27,190 nucleotides of DNA, taken from IMG/VR virus record IMGVR_UViG_3300030090_006702, positions 1 through 27,190 of that record; one strand, 5' to 3'. This document shows, piece by piece, positions 1 through 10,381 of this stretch. Positions within the stretch are counted from its first letter, which is position 1; each line of letters opens with the position of its first letter. Both the position numbers and the translations under genes were made by a program. This DNA is from a virus. The notes under the pieces are model-generated. The model saw nothing but the letters and a program-made list of their open reading frames with translations, searched no databases and was not told where the DNA came from.

Positions 1-212
1 ATTGGTCTCCAATCAGGCATTCCGTCACTATCATCAGCGTTGATGTATCCTTCATCTGTAATTCTTGTAAACAAATCGTCACTTTTAAATGTTGTTTGTA
101 TACCCGAACCATCTAAAAAATCTAAATTATCATCATCATTATAATAATATTGACCATATGAATTATATTCAGGCATATTTTTTAGTATTTTATATTCTAT
201 TCTACCAGCCAT
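1..212 (-). CDS. Partial hypothetical protein, N-terminal 70 residues, distal to giant cysteine-rich gene
   Basis: I translated this frame by hand. It starts MAGRIEYKILKNMPEYN and stays open through DGMPDWRP to the window edge, so its 3' end is missing. The ATG shares one base with the TAA of the 3389-residue gene (TAATG), the same junction type used elsewhere in this operon. Translation is therefore probably coupled to that gene. The visible part is polar, rich in Asp, Asn and Tyr, and has no cysteine, no signal peptide and no membrane segment. An Asp-rich stretch (INADDSDGMPDW) could be a calcium-binding loop, but this is weak. I do not recognise the family. From position it is probably another tail-fibre or baseplate-associated structural protein. 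Confidence 0.7.
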   Translation of the reverse strand, partial: MAGRIEYKILKNMPEYNSYGQYYYNDDDNLDFLDGSGIQTTFKSDDLFTRITDEGYINADDSDGMPDWRP

Positions 213-3200
213 TAAAATTGTTTCCCATCTTGATCTAATTCAGGTTTAATTTGTGTCTCTACTTTTTCTGGAACACGTGTTTCTTGTTCATAATCTATTC
301 TATAGTCATTATATATAAATCCATCATTTCCATTTCCACTTAAATCTTGTAACATCCCATCACTTTCCGAATCGAATCCTATATCTAGTAATAAATATTT
401 GTTAAAATCATTTGACATGACAGAAGTTATTAAAGATTTGTCATCAATCGCATTCCAACTTTCTCTTTCCTCATGACCAAATGGTATTCTATCACCTTGT
501 AGTCCTAAATTTTCTTCATCAAATTCACCATAAACATTTAATTTTGGTAAAACTGGATAATAATAATTATTTCCATATTCATTTTGTCCAATCCAAATCT
601 GCCCATCAGTATCACTTGCGTTTACAGATATTAAATCATCTTCATTATATTCTAATCCTGTTCTATCACCTATAAAATAATTTTGAGGAATTATATTTTT
701 CCAATATGTTTCTAATTTTGGATCTCCACCATATTCATCATTAAATCCTAACATTTCTGCCATACTTATAGATTCATTAAAATATCTAACTTGCCCTAAA
801 TCTAAATTACCAAAACTTTTTCCAAGTTCACCATTAAAACGATTATATTTTCCTGAATATATTAGTGTTCCATCAAAAGCGTCATAGACAGGAGTCATAA
901 AAGCATTTAATTCATCAGCAATAAAATTTTCATCCATTTGTGCCAGTGCATATTGTGTCATAATCATATCATAATGAAATAGAAATTGTAAATCTAAAGG
1001 TTCTTCTTCAGGAATATCAGAAAAATATCCCAATTGTCTTAATATATTTTTATAATATATTCCTTTTTTTGAAATACCACCAATCACAGCTTGATTGGTA
1101 TTTGTTTGATTTAAAATATAAGGATGTTCTGAATAGCCTTCTGGTTCATTTATATTAATTTTTGTTGTAAATTTAAAAAATCTATTAACACCAAAATCAT
1201 GTAAATTTTTTGCTTCGGTATCTGCTGGTTGACATTTAATATTTTTGCTATCATCTATTTGATTTAAAGTATTATGACATTGTTCATGTGTACTACAACT
1301 CAAACCAGATTCAGAACCACCGATACAAACACCACCATTATCTATATCACTACAAAATCCCACACAATGATTATCATTTGTACAAGCCCAATTTCTACCA
1401 TCATGTTCTCCATGTATATCTACACAAGTTCTACCTTTATGTATACTAAACCAATATCCTGTTATTTCATACACTCCTGGTTTAGAATATGTGTGTCTTA
1501 ACTCTTGATTTTTATTTAATTCATAAGCTTCAGTTTCATATTCTATTTCACCATCACCCCAATCAAGTTGAAGTAAATACATTGGAATATTATCACTCAT
1601 TGATTGTGCTATTTCCCTACTATTTTGCCATGGATTACTTCCATATTTAGTTGGTTGAAAATGAAATATAACTTCTGATGGTGCTGTTGTTTCTTGATAT
1701 TTAATTGGTTGTAAAATTGGGTCGTAATATTCCCATAATCTTGAATTTTCACCTGTTAAAGACCTTTGTGTATATGTTAAAACATCTGGTAACCATTGTT
1801 CATAGTTTTCTGTAATGAGACATCCATTATTACTTGTATTATTTTCAGGATTATCAGATAAATCATTCTCTCTATCAAAAGCCTTTAAATCAACACCACA
1901 TTCATTTTCTACATTTTTAACAAGACCATCGAATTTTTTACCTATTCCTCCTAATCCTCCCCATTTTTTACCTGACATTGTAAAGTCTTCATAAAAATAA
2001 TTATCTATATACCCATCAGTACCTAAATTTCGGTCAAGTAATCTAAAATTATTAGGATCATCGGAATAATAAAAAGTACCTAATGATGGTCTTCCATCTG
2101 TATCAAATCCACCATTAAAAGTAGGTTCAAAATCTTGTTTTCTATATCTAAATTCATCAGTAAATGGGTTATTAATCCATTGACCTTGATATGGTTGTTG
2201 GTAATTAGATAAAGAAACTTCCCAATCAATTGAATTTCCAATATTTAATGTATTTTCAAGTGTAGTACTTGAACCATCCAAATCATAAATTGTTAATTCA
2301 ATACGATAATTATCATTTTTTATAAAACGATATCCAACACCACAAGAAACAAATGTATGTATATTAAATGCACCATCTATATTTTGATCATCAAGTAAAA
2401 TTGGACAATCTGGATTTGAATTACTATCGTTACCACTACCTTCGTTGTTATAATCTGGATGTGAAAAATAATGATAAGAACTTGTAGCCCACCAATACTT
2501 TAATGAGTTATTACTTGAATCAAATATTTCTAATTTATAAGCAGATATCTGATTTTGTGAATTATCAGGTTCTATGGATTCAATTCCACCATAATTTTCA
2601 TTACATGTAGAATAATCATTTTCACCATCAATACATAAAGTACCTGTAGTATCATTACCAGCTGGTCTGAATACATAATAATCTAAACCAGAACCAATAC
2701 CTGATGATGGTATCATAACCATATCACCAAAGAAACAAGTACCAGCGTCTTCCTCATCTTCAAGAACTGGATTATAGTTTATTGCTCCTTCAGTCATACA
2801 CCCAACACAATTATTAAAATTTGGATCATCTAAATCTTGATATACCTCACCACATTCATCAATATAATTACCACTTTGACACCAATTATTATGTTCATCG
2901 TTATTAGTCCATGGACCTGTACAAGAACAATTATTTTCTATATCTACCCAACGACATGATTCATTATTAATGTAGTAAGGTTCTTCTGGAGGAAGTTCAT
3001 CAATATTTGTATAATTACATGCAGTTTCATCTACACAAATAGTACAAGCTAAATTTGGAACACCATAACCACCATATCCATCTTCATAACAATTTCCACA
3101 TTCATCTGGTTCACTACCACAAGTTGGGCAACCTTTCCACTCATTATTATCACAACCACTTGGTACACAATCAGGATCTGCAGAATCACAATCATTACAA

Positions 3201-6200
3201 TAACAAGGACTTACTATATTTCCATCTGCATCTGTTGGACAGTCTTCATTGCTATCATATAAAGTTCTATCATCACAACCACAAGGATATAGACTATCTA
3301 TTCCATCATTATAGTCATTACCAGTATTACCACCTGTGCATGTATCACATTCATCAACTACTGCTGTTCCATTACAATCATTGTTACAATCTTTCATTGG
3401 ACAAAATGCATCAGAATTTTCAGTTGTTTCATATGTTGGATTTACTGGATATAAATTTGGACCATCATATCCACTTCCACATGTATCATCATTACATCCT
3501 GTACAAGCACAAGTAGAACAAGCAGTATCACTTGGTACTAAACAATCATTACAAGTCCAACTTCCCCCTACATTATTATTTATATTTCCTTCAACACATA
3601 AACCACAATCATCTGGATACCAACACTCTTGTTCTTGTATTTGACCAGGACAATATGTTGGTTGATTATTTTCACAACCATTTGCTGGACAATCTATTTC
3701 TACTTGACAAACTTCTTCGTAACAATCTCCCCAATTACCATTACAGATTGGAACATCTTCAGTTCCATTTATTGTAGCTGTAGGTGGACAATATGTATCG
3801 TTAGCATTACAAGTCTCATCACCACATTCAGTTGGCATTATACACATACTATTTTCTGCAAATGTACAAGGTATTGTTGTACAAGCTCCATTACCATCTT
3901 TTCTCATACCATAGTTACAAGCTTCTGGAATATTACAACCATAACATACAACATCTGTTCCCTCACATTGTCCACAAGTATCCGTAGTTCCTGGACAATC
4001 AGGTTCTGGGTCATTACAATCAGTAGTCCATGTTTCAACTTTGTTTGGGTCTTGTCCACCACCAGTTGGGGTATAATTATCAGGTAAAGAATAATACTGA
4101 CCAAAAGAAGGTACAAGTCCTTCGAATGGTGTTCCCAATGGACATATGTTTTGTTGAAAAAATGGGTCACCTAAACCATCTCCATCATCATCAAAACAAT
4201 GCTTTACTACACCTAATTCACCTGGAGTTCCACAACCACAATCTTGATCTTCATTACCACTAAAACATATATCATCACAACCTTTATTTTCGTTCTCACC
4301 AAAACAAACACCACATTCATCTCTTTCAGTTGGTAAACAACATTGAGGTCCTACATTTGCATGATTATCATAAGTAGCTGAACCGCCACATTGACCATTA
4401 CAATCCATGTCATTACAAATATTTGACATAATACAATTGGTTTCAAAAGCATCACCATCACAATTACCACATTCATCCCATTTCAATGGTCCATTTTCAC
4501 TACAACTACATTGGTTGTTTGCAACATTAGGCATATTAAATTGATTTTCTCCACATCCACCACAATCATCCCAATAAAGTGGAGTAGTTCCATCACAATC
4601 ACATACAGGAAAACCTCCAGACCAAGTTTGTGAATAATTATATCCAGGAAAATCGACAATAACATATGCATCATCTGGATCTTGACATAATCCACAAGAA
4701 TCTATAAAATCATCACCAAAACAACCACCATTACATTGTTCAAAATTTGGATAATTATCTGTAGTCCATAATCCAGAACCTTCGTAACCTTTAAAATCAA
4801 TCCACTCTTCTATTGTATAATAATCTATTTGTCCATCACCATCTGTATCTATACCATCAGTACATAATCCATAATGTGTATAATCTACATCATCATTAAT
4901 ATGTCCAAGTTGGTATCCATCATACCAACTTCCTGTATTAGGTGGACAGCAACCACATTGTTGTAAAAAGTTAGGTGTTAATTGAGTTGAACCACCAGTA
5001 CACACTCCACAAAAATCAATAACAGCAGGTCCAAATTGTATCCAATCATCATCAGTTGGAACATTTCCTAAACAATCAGCATCAAATTCACAACAAGCTG
5101 TTTCCATTCCAGATTGATCTGGATAGTTTGCACTACAATCAAATAAACAATCCATACTATTACCATCTGCATCCGTACATCCTTGTGAATCTGTACCAGG
5201 ACCATTATTAGCTCCAACAAATATACAACCAGCACATCTTTGACCATTTCCATTACAATCACCACATTGATCTAATCCAGGATATTGATTGTTTCCTTCA
5301 AAATCTTGTGTTATAGTTCCATTAAAATCACAAGTATCTGAACCATCTTCACATATACCATTTTCATAAGGTGAACCACATCCTGAATTTGAACCATAGT
5401 CACAACAACCATTACAATCTTGAGATGATTCACCAAAAACATTAAATGCTGGATTTATATTACCATCTATATCTCTAAAACAATTACCACAATCATCGAT
5501 ACCATAGAAAAAATCTTGTTCCCATTTACATTCAGGTGTAAATTCATCATTTAAACAAACATCTACGTCTTGAATAGCTCTACAATATTCTTCAAAATCA
5601 CCATCCGTACCACCAAATGATTCTTTAGCTTGACAAGCAAATGTTTCATTAGGTATCATCCTACCATCAACTTCTGTTGAAGGGTATGTACCACTATCCC
5701 AAACGATATCTGTTCTACAAAAATCACCTAACTCATCTTCGTTTAATGTCAAAGACCAACAACCATTAGTAACAGGTAATTCATTAGAACAAAAATAATT
5801 AGTAGTAAGGTCACCACTACCTAAACCATCACAATCATAATCATGATAATATTGTTTTCTAATATTATTACCACCACAAGAATAATCACAATCCAAGACA
5901 TTACCTACACAATCACAACAATCTTCAACCTCAAAACCAAAATCAGAACCACATAATTCTACAAAATTAGAATTAGGTATTCCTGAACCTGCAAATCCGT
6001 TATCACCTATCGTGTAGTATCCATCAGAAGAAGCGTCAACACAAGCATATTCTCCAAGTTCATAAGTGTTCTTACCCCCTAAAAAATCTGCAACATTATC
6101 AGAATCTGTTGGATTATAATTACAAGCTGTTGGGTCTGAATAACATCCACAAGCTGCTACATCCAAACAACTTGTTCCATCAACTACACCATCATCTCCA

Positions 6201-9200
6201 AAACAATATTGAACTGTATCACAACATATTTCTTCTCGTGCATCACCTTGACATACACCAGCACAATCTCTTCCAGAATCTGGTGTGAAATCACCATCTC
6301 CAATCCAATAAGTTGATTCAGAACAATTAAGTGCACAATCTAAAACTCCACCTAAACAACATCCATTTTCTTCTGTTAAAGTATCAGGTTCACCACAACC
6401 ACAAGATTCATTATGTTTGTTAAGTTGGATTACATGTGGTATTGGTCTACATTGTGGATCATCTCCACAAGTATCTAAACAATCACCACCATCACAATTA
6501 AAATCAATTGAATCTAACACGCCATCACCATCAGTATCTAAATTAGCATGAGCATGTCCTGGATAAAGATATATTGGACTACATGTATATGATGTTCCAT
6601 TACAAACACCATTACCAATTGCTGCTGGACCACCAACACACTCACTTGGAGTAGTACTATAATTTATAAAATCACAAGTTGGTATACTATAACCATTAAC
6701 AGTTCCTGCACAATCAACACATGTTGTGTTCCAACTTAAATTTGTAGGTACAGGATTATCTTGATCTGTAGTTAATGGATTACAAATCGGTTCATTACCA
6801 TAAACTTCTTCATTAGTCCAATTTGGTTGGTCTTCAGGTATTTCATCTAAATAATTACTACAACCTGGTTTTCTACATTCACCACAAGCGTCATATTGAG
6901 GCCTTTCACCTAAATCTCCTGGTTGTAATATTGGAGCGATATAATCAGCAGTTCCCCATTCAGGTATTTGTTCATAAATGTAATAACCACCATCACATTC
7001 TTGACGACATTCATAATTATAATATGCACAATATTTACTATTACAAGTTGTACCCATACCAGGATCTTGTTCTGTTGGACAATCAGGTAATCTAACACCA
7101 TTAACAACTTGACACTCTTGTTGGTTTTCAAATATTAATACATCACTACCATCAAGTTCGACACACCTGCCACAATTATCAAATTCAAATGGACAATCAC
7201 ATAAATTATTATTATCTGAATAAGATTCAAAACTTCCACCAAAACCATCTGCGGCAACCCAACAAAGTGAACCTTCTCCTATACCACATAATAATTCTAA
7301 ATTAGGATCTCCATCACAAAAGAAAGAACTACCAACATCACAAACAATACCATCTCCATCTTGGTCGTAATAGTATTCTTGTGCACCATCACCACCACAA
7401 ACTCCACAATCGTCACAAACATTATTCTCACAATCACAAATTTGATTTAATGTATTTTGTGGGTTAGTGGTATCACAAGTAACAGGATTCCAATCTGAAA
7501 AACAAGTACCACAATCATTTTGATCTCCACATGGTGACCATGAGCTATCAGTTGAATATTGAGTACAATCACCTTCACATATACCACAAAAATCTAATTC
7601 AGCATCACCACCACAAGAACCATCGGCAGGATAAGTACAATCATAAACATTACCTTCACAATCACAAGCTCCTTCTTCATATCCACAAGGTACTTCAGTT
7701 TCTGTACCAACTGTGTCACATAATATTCCTCCACAACAACAATTATTACAGAAGTCTAAAATTGCAGTTCCTCTACATTCACCATTACAATCATAATAAC
7801 CATTTTCATCAAGATTACCAGATGCATCAAAACCTAAATTAGCAGCTGGTGGTATATTTGAACACTCATTATTACAATCACAAACCAAATAATTATCATC
7901 ACCATATGATGTATTACAACAATATTCATCAGCTGAACCATTTGGACATATTTGTGTATTTTTTGATCCACCACAATCTCCACATTCATCGTAAGAAGAG
8001 TCACATATTTCATCAAGTGTTGATTGTGAACAAAATTCATCCATTAAACCTGCATCTATTGTAACATTTGCACCACTACCAACATAATAACTTGAAAATT
8101 CAGTGCCACCAGGATTATTACATGAATATTGAGGACTTGTAGAACAATCATAACAACCGACACCATTTTGATCACCATCATAACACCACAATTGAGCCGG
8201 TGTTCCTTCACAATCACAATTTGGAACTCCTGTACGAGCTTCTATGAATATACCATTATATTCTATTTCAGGAAAATTTGAAGTTCCATATCCAGGTCCT
8301 CCACAAACTCCACAAGTATCACAAGTATCTACAGGTGTATTACAACTACCAGGAGTATTGGTACATGGTAATCCAAAATCATCTAATCCTCCTGAACAAT
8401 CATATAATATATCAACACCACCTCCACAAACATTACATGCATCGAGATTTACTTCATTACATCCACAAGCACAAGTATTACAACTACCACCACATGTTCC
8501 ACAAGCGTCATTGGTTGAACCTCCACCACATGAAGCTTCTAATTCTGCAATTTCTTCAGGACCTGGTAACAAATAAGCGTTTTCAGCTCTACAATCCCAT
8601 ACTTCACCATCACCACCTGCATAAAGAGCTCCACAAGAACACCAAGTATTATCTATTAAACAATCAATTGATGTATATTGTTGACATGGAGTTCCATCTG
8701 GTAGTGTAAAGAAATATCCAGTATTACCAGATGAACCACCTGAACATTCACCACAATCATCAAGTACAGCTGTACCATTACATTCATCATTACAATCTAA
8801 AATGTGTGGTGTAAAATCATCAGGATTTCCATCACCAGTTGTATCTGTTCCATTGATGGAATTACAAGAACATTCTCCTTCTGGAATTCCATCTCCACCA
8901 CAGATACCACATTCATCATTTCCAATTTCATCCACTCCAGTTCCCAATAAAGGTCCATTACATACACCATTACAATCTACAATATTTCCGTCACAATCAC
9001 ATTGATCAGCTGGAATACCATCACCACCACAAACGCCGCATTCGTCAAAAATTTTTTCCGAACCACATACACCATCACAACCAATTCCACATGCACCATC
9101 CATACTATTTTGAATTAATATTGTTTCTATTAGTGGTGAATAAACACCATCACCATAATCAGTTAATAAAGATGGTTGTCCACAACCACCAGCATGTCCA

Positions 9201-10381
9201 GCATCACCTGGACAATTTCCAAAACAATCTTTAGACCAACCATCAATACAAATCCAAGTATTTCCATTGTCGTAATCTGCCATGTTTTCCCATGGTGGAG
9301 CACAATCGTCAATCGCAGCTGTTGTAGTTCCACCGATACATTCACCACAAATTGTTCCTTCATCATCACTTACTTGATCTGATGATGAACACTGTCCGTT
9401 GCAATCTAAACATTGACCCAAACCACAATTAAAAGTAGTATAACCAGTGTCATCCATATATACAGTTCCAATTAATGGATGACCAATACCTTGAGCTACT
9501 CCATCACAAAAATATCTTTCACATTGTTCATCTTGATCTATTCCATTTTGAACATTATCATAATAATTCATCCAAGCATCTGGATTTATACATTCATAAT
9601 CACCATCATCACAAGTTTCTATAAAACACCCTTCTCCGTTTGGATATAGTGCACCACTTATAGATGTATTTTCAGGAGAACATTCTCCTGTATCATGATT
9701 TGATATACAAGTATTATTACAATCCAATGTATGTCCAAAACAATCACAATATGTATCATCTTGTTCTGCAGAAAATGGTAATTCTACACTACCAACTTCT
9801 CCATTTGCAGTGTAAACACAATCTGCATTAGAATCATCATTAGCTTCTGGATCAAAATTACAAACACTATAACCTGTATTGGGTTGTAGAAAAGCTCCTG
9901 GATCTTTACAATAACCAAATTCATTTGGAAGTCTTATATTATCACCATCTGGTCTACAAAACCCATATACATCTGGAAAAGGACCAGGTTCATTTAAACT
10001 ACAACCAGGAATTATTATATAAACAAAATCAGGACTTATATAATCTTGATTAAATAAATCAGGTGTTCCAAATGATGCACCTGTATCAGGTATTTCATTT
10101 GATTCAAGAATAGTAGTTCCATCAGAAGTAGCTGTTAAAAAGTAATCTAATGCATCTGGTTTTACTTTTATAGTTAATACACCAAAATCAGGTGTTTGAC
10201 TGATAAAAATAAAAAAAGTTGGTCCAGCATCAGTACTGGGATAATAAGAAGTTTCTATATCTTGTTCATTACCATCAATATAAATTTTAAACTCATCAGC
10301 TGCATTTATTTCAACAACATTAGATTCTTTATCTAACATTTGATAACCAGCTAATACTATACCTATATCTTTATTTGCCAT
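212..10381 (-). CDS. Giant cysteine-rich repeat protein (3389 aa), putative phage tail fibre/adhesin
   Basis: One uninterrupted frame encodes 3389 residues. ATG directly abuts the TAG of the preceding gene, and AGAGGAAA lies a few bases upstream as ribosome binding site. Residues 1-125 form a cysteine-poor beta-rich N-terminal domain, a plausible virion anchor. Residues about 130-2550 are cysteine-rich repeats: about twenty D-x-C-G-x-C units (for example DECGVCGGDG), many DCNGxC units, a few xCNY units resembling GCTDPSACNY, and Asp-rich loops such as DTDGDGQID and DDDGDGLGD. By hand count, residues about 445-548 contain 14 cysteines in 104. After residue 2550 cysteine becomes rare. A PKD-like domain lies near residues 2895-2975 (DWGDGE, then HTYSKPGVYEITGYW). 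DLSGNGNDG near residue 3345 resembles the start of a concanavalin/LamG domain, but the protein ends about 40 residues later. No signal peptide or membrane helix is seen. Position after baseplate genes suggests a host-contact structure; function is inferred. Confidence 0.85.
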   Translation of the reverse strand: MANKDIGIVLAGYQMLDKESNVVEINAADEFKIYIDGNEQDIETSYYPSTDAGPTFFIFISQTPDFGVLTIKVKPDALDYFLTATSDGTTILESNEIPDTGASFGTPDLFNQDYISPDFVYIIIPGCSLNEPGPFPDVYGFCRPDGDNIRLPNEFGYCKDPGAFLQPNTGYSVCNFDPEANDDSNADCVYTANGEVGSVELPFSAEQDDTYCDCFGHTLDCNNTCISNHDTGECSPENTSISGALYPNGEGCFIETCDDGDYECINPDAWMNYYDNVQNGIDQDEQCERYFCDGVAQGIGHPLIGTVYMDDTGYTTFNCGLGQCLDCNGQCSSSDQVSDDEGTICGECIGGTTTAAIDDCAPPWENMADYDNGNTWICIDGWSKDCFGNCPGDAGHAGGCGQPSLLTDYGDGVYSPLIETILIQNSMDGACGIGCDGVCGSEKIFDECGVCGGDGIPADQCDCDGNIVDCNGVCNGPLLGTGVDEIGNDECGICGGDGIPEGECSCNSINGTDTTGDGNPDDFTPHILDCNDECNGTAVLDDCGECSGGSSGNTGYFFTLPDGTPCQQYTSIDCLIDNTWCSCGALYAGGDGEVWDCRAENAYLLPGPEEIAELEASCGGGSTNDACGTCGGSCNTCACGCNEVNLDACNVCGGGVDILYDCSGGLDDFGLPCTNTPGSCNTPVDTCDTCGVCGGPGYGTSNFPEIEYNGIFIEARTGVPNCDCEGTPAQLWCYDGDQNGVGCYDCSTSPQYSCNNPGGTEFSSYYVGSGANVTIDAGLMDEFCSQSTLDEICDSSYDECGDCGGSKNTQICPNGSADEYCCNTSYGDDNYLVCDCNNECSNIPPAANLGFDASGNLDENGYYDCNGECRGTAILDFCNNCCCGGILCDTVGTETEVPCGYEEGACDCEGNVYDCTYPADGSCGGDAELDFCGICEGDCTQYSTDSSWSPCGDQNDCGTCFSDWNPVTCDTTNPQNTLNQICDCENNVCDDCGVCGGDGAQEYYYDQDGDGIVCDVGSSFFCDGDPNLELLCGIGEGSLCWVAADGFGGSFESYSDNNNLCDCPFEFDNCGRCVELDGSDVLIFENQQECQVVNGVRLPDCPTEQDPGMGTTCNSKYCAYYNYECRQECDGGYYIYEQIPEWGTADYIAPILQPGDLGERPQYDACGECRKPGCSNYLDEIPEDQPNWTNEEVYGNEPICNPLTTDQDNPVPTNLSWNTTCVDCAGTVNGYSIPTCDFINYSTTPSECVGGPAAIGNGVCNGTSYTCSPIYLYPGHAHANLDTDGDGVLDSIDFNCDGGDCLDTCGDDPQCRPIPHVIQLNKHNESCGCGEPDTLTEENGCCLGGVLDCALNCSESTYWIGDGDFTPDSGRDCAGVCQGDAREEICCDTVQYCFGDDGVVDGTSCLDVAACGCYSDPTACNYNPTDSDNVADFLGGKNTYELGEYACVDASSDGYYTIGDNGFAGSGIPNSNFVELCGSDFGFEVEDCCDCVGNVLDCDYSCGGNNIRKQYYHDYDCDGLGSGDLTTNYFCSNELPVTNGCWSLTLNEDELGDFCRTDIVWDSGTYPSTEVDGRMIPNETFACQAKESFGGTDGDFEEYCRAIQDVDVCLNDEFTPECKWEQDFFYGIDDCGNCFRDIDGNINPAFNVFGESSQDCNGCCDYGSNSGCGSPYENGICEDGSDTCDFNGTITQDFEGNNQYPGLDQCGDCNGNGQRCAGCIFVGANNGPGTDSQGCTDADGNSMDCLFDCSANYPDQSGMETACCEFDADCLGNVPTDDDWIQFGPAVIDFCGVCTGGSTQLTPNFLQQCGCCPPNTGSWYDGYQLGHINDDVDYTHYGLCTDGIDTDGDGQIDYYTIEEWIDFKGYEGSGLWTTDNYPNFEQCNGGCFGDDFIDSCGLCQDPDDAYVIVDFPGYNYSQTWSGGFPVCDCDGTTPLYWDDCGGCGENQFNMPNVANNQCSCSENGPLKWDECGNCDGDAFETNCIMSNICNDMDCNGQCGGSATYDNHANVGPQCCLPTERDECGVCFGENENKGCDDICFSGNEDQDCGCGTPGELGVVKHCFDDDGDGLGDPFFQQNICPLGTPFEGLVPSFGQYYSLPDNYTPTGGGQDPNKVETWTTDCNDPEPDCPGTTDTCGQCEGTDVVCYGCNIPEACNYGMRKDGNGACTTIPCTFAENSMCIMPTECGDETCNANDTYCPPTATINGTEDVPICNGNWGDCYEEVCQVEIDCPANGCENNQPTYCPGQIQEQECWYPDDCGLCVEGNINNNVGGSWTCNDCLVPSDTACSTCACTGCNDDTCGSGYDGPNLYPVNPTYETTENSDAFCPMKDCNNDCNGTAVVDECDTCTGGNTGNDYNDGIDSLYPCGCDDRTLYDSNEDCPTDADGNIVSPCYCNDCDSADPDCVPSGCDNNEWKGCPTCGSEPDECGNCYEDGYGGYGVPNLACTICVDETACNYTNIDELPPEEPYYINNESCRWVDIENNCSCTGPWTNNDEHNNWCQSGNYIDECGEVYQDLDDPNFNNCVGCMTEGAINYNPVLEDEEDAGTCFFGDMVMIPSSGIGSGLDYYVFRPAGNDTTGTLCIDGENDYSTCNENYGGIESIEPDNSQNQISAYKLEIFDSSNNSLKYWWATSSYHYFSHPDYNNEGSGNDSNSNPDCPILLDDQNIDGAFNIHTFVSCGVGYRFIKNDNYRIELTIYDLDGSSTTLENTLNIGNSIDWEVSLSNYQQPYQGQWINNPFTDEFRYRKQDFEPTFNGGFDTDGRPSLGTFYYSDDPNNFRLLDRNLGTDGYIDNYFYEDFTMSGKKWGGLGGIGKKFDGLVKNVENECGVDLKAFDRENDLSDNPENNTSNNGCLITENYEQWLPDVLTYTQRSLTGENSRLWEYYDPILQPIKYQETTAPSEVIFHFQPTKYGSNPWQNSREIAQSMSDNIPMYLLQLDWGDGEIEYETEAYELNKNQELRHTYSKPGVYEITGYWFSIHKGRTCVDIHGEHDGRNWACTNDNHCVGFCSDIDNGGVCIGGSESGLSCSTHEQCHNTLNQIDDSKNIKCQPADTEAKNLHDFGVNRFFKFTTKININEPEGYSEHPYILNQTNTNQAVIGGISKKGIYYKNILRQLGYFSDIPEEEPLDLQFLFHYDMIMTQYALAQMDENFIADELNAFMTPVYDAFDGTLIYSGKYNRFNGELGKSFGNLDLGQVRYFNESISMAEMLGFNDEYGGDPKLETYWKNIIPQNYFIGDRTGLEYNEDDLISVNASDTDGQIWIGQNEYGNNYYYPVLPKLNVYGEFDEENLGLQGDRIPFGHEERESWNAIDDKSLITSVMSNDFNKYLLLDIGFDSESDGMLQDLSGNGNDGFIYNDYRIDYEQETRVPEKVETQIKPELDQDGKQF

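Noticed and set aside
4483-5265. Minus-strand frames of 65-70 codons overlapping the giant gene in another frame
   Set aside because: They are out-of-frame shadows with Met/Val/Ile-rich composition and no ribosome binding site.
8244-8576. Plus-strand open frame of 110 codons rich in Pro, Gln and Ser, and similar plus-strand frames at 3055-3777, 3629-4087, 7531-7842 and 8278-8709
   Set aside because: They lie antisense to the giant gene. Their Pro/His/Gln/Leu-rich composition is what the reverse complement of Cys/Gly/Asp codons produces, and none has a good ribosome binding site or a recognisable domain.
212-10381. Periodic Cys/Gly repeats as a possible CRISPR-like or DNA-level repeat array
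   Set aside because: The repetition is at the protein level with variable spacing and diverged bases. There are no constant direct repeats separated by unique spacers.
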